From Chthonomonadaceae bacterium (GTDB taxonomy: Bacteria; Armatimonadota; Chthonomonadetes; Chthonomonadales; Chthonomonadaceae): a DNA stretch of 7,888 nt. The stretch spans positions 1-7,888 of the forward strand of contig JANXLO010000144.1 in the NCBI GenBank assembly GCA_025355115.1, given 5' to 3'. Every line of letters begins with the position of its first letter. Within the stretch, counting starts at the first letter, position 1. A program made the position numbers and the translations under genes. This document shows, piece after piece, positions 4,492-7,888 of the stretch. Below the pieces are notes generated by a model, which searched no databases, was not told the origin of the DNA, and worked only from the letters and a program-made list of their open reading frames with translations.

Positions 4492-5808
4492 GTGGCTGAG
4501 ATCGTCCCGTTTGCCGGCATCCATTTTGACCCGGCCCAAGTGCCAATTGCCGACGTCATCGCGCCCCCGTATGATGTGCTCTCCCCCGCCGAACAGGAGG
4601 GGCTTCATGCGCGTCACCCCGCCAATATCGTCCGGCTGATGCTGGCTCGTGAGGAGATTGGCGACGACGAGAGCCGCAACCGGTACACCCGAGCGGCGGA
4701 GTTCCTGCACGACTGCCTTGCGAATGGGATGATGGTGCAGGACGATGCGCCCGCGCTCTACGAGTATATTCAGATTTTCGAGCATCCCCTGGAGCCCGAG
4801 CGCAGCGTCGAGCGTCGCACGCTGTTCGTGGCTCTGAAGTTGGAGCCGTACGAGAAGGGTGTTGTCCTGCCGCATGAGGAGACGCATCCGAAAGCGAAGG
4901 CCGACCGCCTGCTCCTGATGCGCGCGACCCACTCCAACCCGGAGCCTATCTACGGGCTCTACGAAGACCCGACCTTGAGTGTGGCCAAACTCCTGGACGT
5001 GGCCCGACCTGCCGAGCCTCTGCTAAAGGCTACTCTGTCCGGTCGCACTGGTCCAGGGACGGAGCAGCACCTCCTCTTTCGCTACACAGACGCTCACCTG
5101 ATCGCCGAACTTCAGTCGTTTTTTGCCTCGCGCCGTGTGTGGATCGCCGACGGGCATCACCGCTACGAGACGGGCCTGAACTACCGCAACGAGGTTCGGG
5201 CTGGGAACGAATCCGCGACTCCCGTTCCCGCCGACTACCTCCTCGTTGGGCTGAGCGCCTTCGAGGATCCAGGCCTGGTCGTGCTGCCGACGCATCGACT
5301 GGTGAAGGGCATCTCCGCGGATCGAATGGAGCAGCTAGTCCTTCAGTTGGATCGCTACTTCACGGTGCGCTCGCTGCCCATAGCCGATCTTCGCGCCTGG
5401 ATCAAGGTGGAGGTTGCAGGCGAAAAGCGCTTCGCGATCATCACACGGCAGGGGAGCTACTCGCTGACTTTGCGGGATATGGCACAGGCCGAGGCGGCCA
5501 TGCAGCCGGGCCACTGCGTTGCCTGGCAGCACCTGGACGTGACCATCCTACAGGCGCTGGTGCTTGACAGGACGCTCGGCATAGATTGGCAGACGCTGGC
5601 TCACACGCCCGATGTCGCCTACACCCGCGACGAGGAGGAGGCCGTTCAGAAGGTGCAGTCCGGTGAGTTCCAGCTGGCTTGTTTGCTTCAGAACCCAACC
5701 GTTACCGAGGTTCGCGACGTCGCCGCCGCAGGCGACAAGATGCCCCAGAAAAGCACATTCTTCTACCCCAAACTATGGAGCGGCCTCATCCTCCGCTCGC
5801 TGAAGTAG
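4492..5808 (+). CDS. DUF1015 family protein
   Basis: This 438-residue cytosolic protein matches the whole length of the DUF1015 family, whose biochemical role I cannot state. Family signatures are visible in order, numbered from the GTG start. APPYDV is at 24-29, PHEETHPKAKADRL at 127-140 and IADGHHRYETGL at 218-229. The C-terminal block MPQKSTFFYPKL is at 417-428. The conserved His/Asp/Arg clusters suggest an enzyme or nucleotide-binding protein. I chose GTG at 4492 because relatives begin with a short MA-I-PF sequence and here it reads (V)AEIVPF, with GAAGAG just upstream. ATG at 4471 would add seven residues (MKGIEET) and has no Shine-Dalgarno. I recall relatives beside serine-biosynthesis genes in some clostridia; nothing like that is here. 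The neighbour upstream is divergent and the downstream one is a gene remnant 43 bases away. Confidence 0.88.
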   Translation: MAEIVPFAGIHFDPAQVPIADVIAPPYDVLSPAEQEGLHARHPANIVRLMLAREEIGDDESRNRYTRAAEFLHDCLANGMMVQDDAPALYEYIQIFEHPLEPERSVERRTLFVALKLEPYEKGVVLPHEETHPKAKADRLLLMRATHSNPEPIYGLYEDPTLSVAKLLDVARPAEPLLKATLSGRTGPGTEQHLLFRYTDAHLIAELQSFFASRRVWIADGHHRYETGLNYRNEVRAGNESATPVPADYLLVGLSAFEDPGLVVLPTHRLVKGISADRMEQLVLQLDRYFTVRSLPIADLRAWIKVEVAGEKRFAIITRQGSYSLTLRDMAQAEAAMQPGHCVAWQHLDVTILQALVLDRTLGIDWQTLAHTPDVAYTRDEEEAVQKVQSGEFQLACLLQNPTVTEVRDVAAAGDKMPQKSTFFYPKLWSGLILRSLK

Positions 5809-5851
5809 GAGATGGATGACTGCACAAATGCACCGAACAGGTTGACCGACC

Positions 5852-6118
5852 ATGTATATAACCAGAATCCGCATCGAAAACATTCGTGCAATTAAGGAAC
5901 TAGACTGGCAGATCTTGCCGGAGCAGGCCCCTGGTTGGCACGTCATTCTCGGCGACAATGGCACCGGCAAGACCTCCTTTCTGCGCTCGGTCGCAGCGGG
6001 TCTCATCGGCCCCGCACAGGCGGTCGCTCTTCATCAAGACTGGAACACATGGCTGAGAAACGGACAGACCAGGGGCGGCGTCAAGCTGAATTTGACCTCC
6101 GACGAACTGGAATGGTGA
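5852..6118 (+). pseudogene. Truncated AAA/SMC-like ATPase, N-terminal fragment
   Basis: The 88-residue reading frame starts as the N-terminus of a RecF/SMC-like or OLD-type AAA ATPase. The opening is MYITRIRIENIRAIKELDW, then a complete Walker A GDNGTGKTS (34-42) in GWHVILGDNGTGKTSFLRSVAAGLIGP. It stops at TGA after DELEW. Proteins of this class are normally several hundred residues, with a signature motif, Walker B and usually a long insertion, and none of these follows in any frame before the GH42 gene at 6235. The missing sequence, more than 300 codons, cannot be hidden by a simple frameshift in the 116 bases available, so a deletion is likely. A TGA at 5843 bounds the frame on its left, making ATG 5852 the first start; the Shine-Dalgarno is weak. 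It could conceivably still be expressed with the DUF1015 gene 43 bases upstream. Confidence 0.65.
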
Positions 6119-6223
6119 CAGATTGGTTCGATGTGAATGCTCGCCTGTAACTCCGTTGAACCGGAGGCAGACAAATCACGTAGTTGGGAGTGGGCGAGTT
6201 GCTAAGCGATATTTGAGAGAAGA

Positions 6224-6227
6224 GGGA
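6224..6227 (+). promoter_or_regulatory. Ribosome binding site that sets the GH42 start
   Basis: GGGA within AGAGGGA lies 7 bases before ATG at 6235. The protein then begins MHLGAAWYPEHW, the normal family N-terminus, so the start is well fixed. Between 6119 and here I see no clear promoter; TTGGGA and GATATT at 18 bases are a poor match. Confidence 0.65.
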
Positions 6228-6234
6228 CAGTTTT

Positions 6235-7888
6235 ATGCATCTGGGAGCGGCGTGGTATCCGGAGCACTGGCCGGAGAGCAGATGGCCGGAGGATGTTCGG
6301 CTGATGCGCGAGGCGGGCTTCAATGTCTGCCGCATCGCGGAGTTCGCCTGGTCCTCGCTGGAGCCTAACGAGGGACAGTACGAGTTTGGCTGGTTGGAGC
6401 GGGCCGTGGCCCTGCTCGCTGAGAACGGAATGGCCGTGGTACTGGGCACTCCGACCGCCGCGCCACCAGCCTGGCTGACGCATCGACATCCGGACACTCT
6501 GGCGATAGAGCAGAGCGGACGGCCCGCGCAGCATGGTAATCGCTGCCACGTCTCCCCGCTCAGCTCCACGTTTCATAAGTCTGCCCGTCGAATCGTCGAG
6601 CAGATGGCGAAGAGGTTCGGGCACGATGCCCGTGTGATCGGATGGCAGCTCGACAACGAGTACAGCCGCGTGGACTACTCCGAAACCGCTCGACGCCAGT
6701 TCCAGCACTTTCTCCGCGAGCAGTACGGCACTCTGGAGGCCCTCAACGCGCACTGGTCGACAGCCTACTGGAGCCAGACCTACACCGACTGGAACGAGAT
6801 CCCCATACCGGTTGGCGGCCATAATCCCGGCCTTATGCTGGCCTTCCGCCACTTCGTTACGCGCACCTGGCGCGATTTTCAGAAGCTACAGATCGACGCG
6901 ATACGTCAGAACGCCAGCTCGACACAGTGGATCACGTCGAACTTCATGGGCTGGTTCGACGCCTTCGACCACTACAAGATCTGCGAGGATCTCGACTTCG
7001 CGACATGGGACTGGTATATAGGATCCGGTCATCACAAATACCCCGCCTGCGGCGTGACCCACGATCTGACCCGTGGCTTCAAGCGGCGCAACTTCTGGGT
7101 GATGGAGACTCAGCCGGGAAGCGTCAACTGGTCGGGCATCAACAACGCACTCAACAAAGGTGAGGCGCGCTGCATGGCCTGGCACGCCGTCGCGCATGGG
7201 GCCGACGCCATTCTATACTGGCAGTGGCGCTCCGCGCTCGGCGGGCAGGAGCAGTTGCACGGCTCGCTGCTCGGCGCAGACGGCAATCCCCGCCCCTTCT
7301 ACAGCGAAGCCCAGCAGATCGGGCGCGACTTTCAGGCCGTCGGCACGCTGCTGCAGGGCACTGAGCCGAGAAATGAGGCGGCTCTTCTCCACTCCTACGA
7401 CGCAAGGTGGAGCGTGAATTGGCAGCGGCATCACAAGGACTTCGACCCCGCTGGCCTGCTCACGGACTACTACCGCCCGCTTGCGGCACGTCAGATTGGA
7501 CTCGACATCGTCTCGTCGGAGGCGACGCTGAGCGGCTACAAACTGGTCGTCGCACCGGCAACGACCTTGCTGACGGAGATCGCCGCGCAGAGTCTCATCG
7601 GCTATGTCGAGGGCGGCGGGGCACTGGTTCTGAGCGTCCGATGCGGCCAGAAGGACTCCCACAATGCCCTGTTCCCTGCCCTGCAGCCCGGCCCGCTCCG
7701 CGAAATCGCTGGAGCGGAGGTTGCGGAGTTCTTCGCGCTTGACGAGCCAGTACCGGTGAATGCCAAATGGAGCGGGGACCAGCCTGGGGAGAGCCGAATC
7801 TGGGCCGAACTCCTGCGCCCCCTTACGCCCCAAACCGAAGTCCTCGCCACGTTCGGCCCGTCCAATGGCTGGCTCGATGGCGGCGCGG
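6235..7888 (+). CDS. Glycoside hydrolase family 42 beta-galactosidase (3' end beyond window)
   Basis: It hydrolyses terminal beta-D-galactosides by the retaining mechanism of clan GH-A. The frame is open from ATG 6235 to the right edge: 551 codons plus one base, of a usual length near 650-690. The TIM barrel (about 1-380) opens with GAAWYPEHWPE (4-14) and RIAEFAWSSLEP (33-44). It carries the acid/base E142 in WQLDNE and the nucleophile E291 in VMETQPG, followed by VNW. The Glyco_hydro_42M trimerisation domain starts near 395 and contains YYRPL (418-422), VVAPATTLL and VEGGGALVLSVR. The missing part should be the end of that domain and the small C-terminal domain. There is no signal peptide, so substrate would have to be imported. 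C104 is present, but the cysteine cluster after the acid/base in the zinc-binding Thermus enzyme is replaced by YSRVDYSETARR. GH42 enzymes often act on plant galacto-oligosaccharides; some relatives cleave alpha-L-arabinopyranosides. Confidence 0.93.
   Translation, partial: MHLGAAWYPEHWPESRWPEDVRLMREAGFNVCRIAEFAWSSLEPNEGQYEFGWLERAVALLAENGMAVVLGTPTAAPPAWLTHRHPDTLAIEQSGRPAQHGNRCHVSPLSSTFHKSARRIVEQMAKRFGHDARVIGWQLDNEYSRVDYSETARRQFQHFLREQYGTLEALNAHWSTAYWSQTYTDWNEIPIPVGGHNPGLMLAFRHFVTRTWRDFQKLQIDAIRQNASSTQWITSNFMGWFDAFDHYKICEDLDFATWDWYIGSGHHKYPACGVTHDLTRGFKRRNFWVMETQPGSVNWSGINNALNKGEARCMAWHAVAHGADAILYWQWRSALGGQEQLHGSLLGADGNPRPFYSEAQQIGRDFQAVGTLLQGTEPRNEAALLHSYDARWSVNWQRHHKDFDPAGLLTDYYRPLAARQIGLDIVSSEATLSGYKLVVAPATTLLTEIAAQSLIGYVEGGGALVLSVRCGQKDSHNALFPALQPGPLREIAGAEVAEFFALDEPVPVNAKWSGDQPGESRIWAELLRPLTPQTEVLATFGPSNGWLDGGA

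Noticed and set aside
6151..6166. Short inverted repeat CTCCG...CGGAG after the ATPase remnant
   Set aside because: A 5-bp stem without a U-run is expected by chance in GC-rich DNA.
6123..6368. A second-frame continuation of the ATPase (RRQTNHVVGSGRVAKRYLREEGQF...)
   Set aside because: Its residues do not resemble AAA ATPase sequence, and it runs into the GH42 gene out of frame.
6202..6852. Minus-strand open frames of 216 residues and similar, opposite GH42 (also 7213-7833)
   Set aside because: GH42 motifs run continuously on the plus strand through the same bases; the antisense frames show only composition-driven openness.

Overview
The window is a stretch of chromosome from a fairly GC-rich, free-living bacterium. 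The Met-rich protein has an export signal, and the Shine-Dalgarno and sigma70-type promoter sequences are conventional. The mix of a Thermotoga-type DAHP synthase fused to a regulatory domain, a stand-alone NAD-type prephenate dehydrogenase, a GH42 beta-galactosidase, a PhyH-family oxygenase and GC-rich palindromic intergenic repeats would suit an Armatimonadota-like or other deep-branching heterotroph. That placement is inference from gene content, not something the sequence proves.

Layout. Positions 1-160 hold a very strong bidirectional hairpin terminator (48-93) and a GC-rich palindromic repeat (129-150). Positions 161-2097 (minus) are a two-gene operon, aroF (DAHP synthase) followed by tyrA (prephenate dehydrogenase). 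The genes overlap by the four bases TTGA, and they supply the first step of the shikimate pathway and a tyrosine-branch step. Positions 2098-2318 are a divergent control region with two face-to-face extended -10 promoters, whose -10/start regions are near-identical inverted copies. Positions 2319-3239 (plus) encode a PhyH-type Fe(II)/2-oxoglutarate dioxygenase. It converges on the gene at 3346-4230 (minus) across a shared hairpin terminator (3292-3324). Positions 4231-4491 are a second divergent intergenic region. Positions 4492-5808 (plus) encode a DUF1015 protein. Positions 5852-6118 hold only the Walker A end of an AAA/SMC-like ATPase, and 6235 to the right edge is a GH42 beta-galactosidase cut off by the window.

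The best candidate for something undescribed is the 294-residue exported protein at 3346-4230. Its mature part is about one-fifth methionine (52 of 267 residues by my count). It carries three copies of a roughly 54-residue module (DPAPxxYPFAAPGxLHLYHxxDY...AEQSxxMQKMDD) joined by Met/Asp-rich linkers. I do not recognise the module. Metal (for example copper) handling in the periplasm is a reasonable guess and no more.

A second theme is repeat sequence inside genes. A 12-bp-arm palindrome forms part of the TyrA N-terminal extension, and the last codons and stop of tyrA lie in a copy of the GC-rich repeat found just downstream. Apart from aroF-tyrA, the genes look like independent transcription units without an evident shared pathway.
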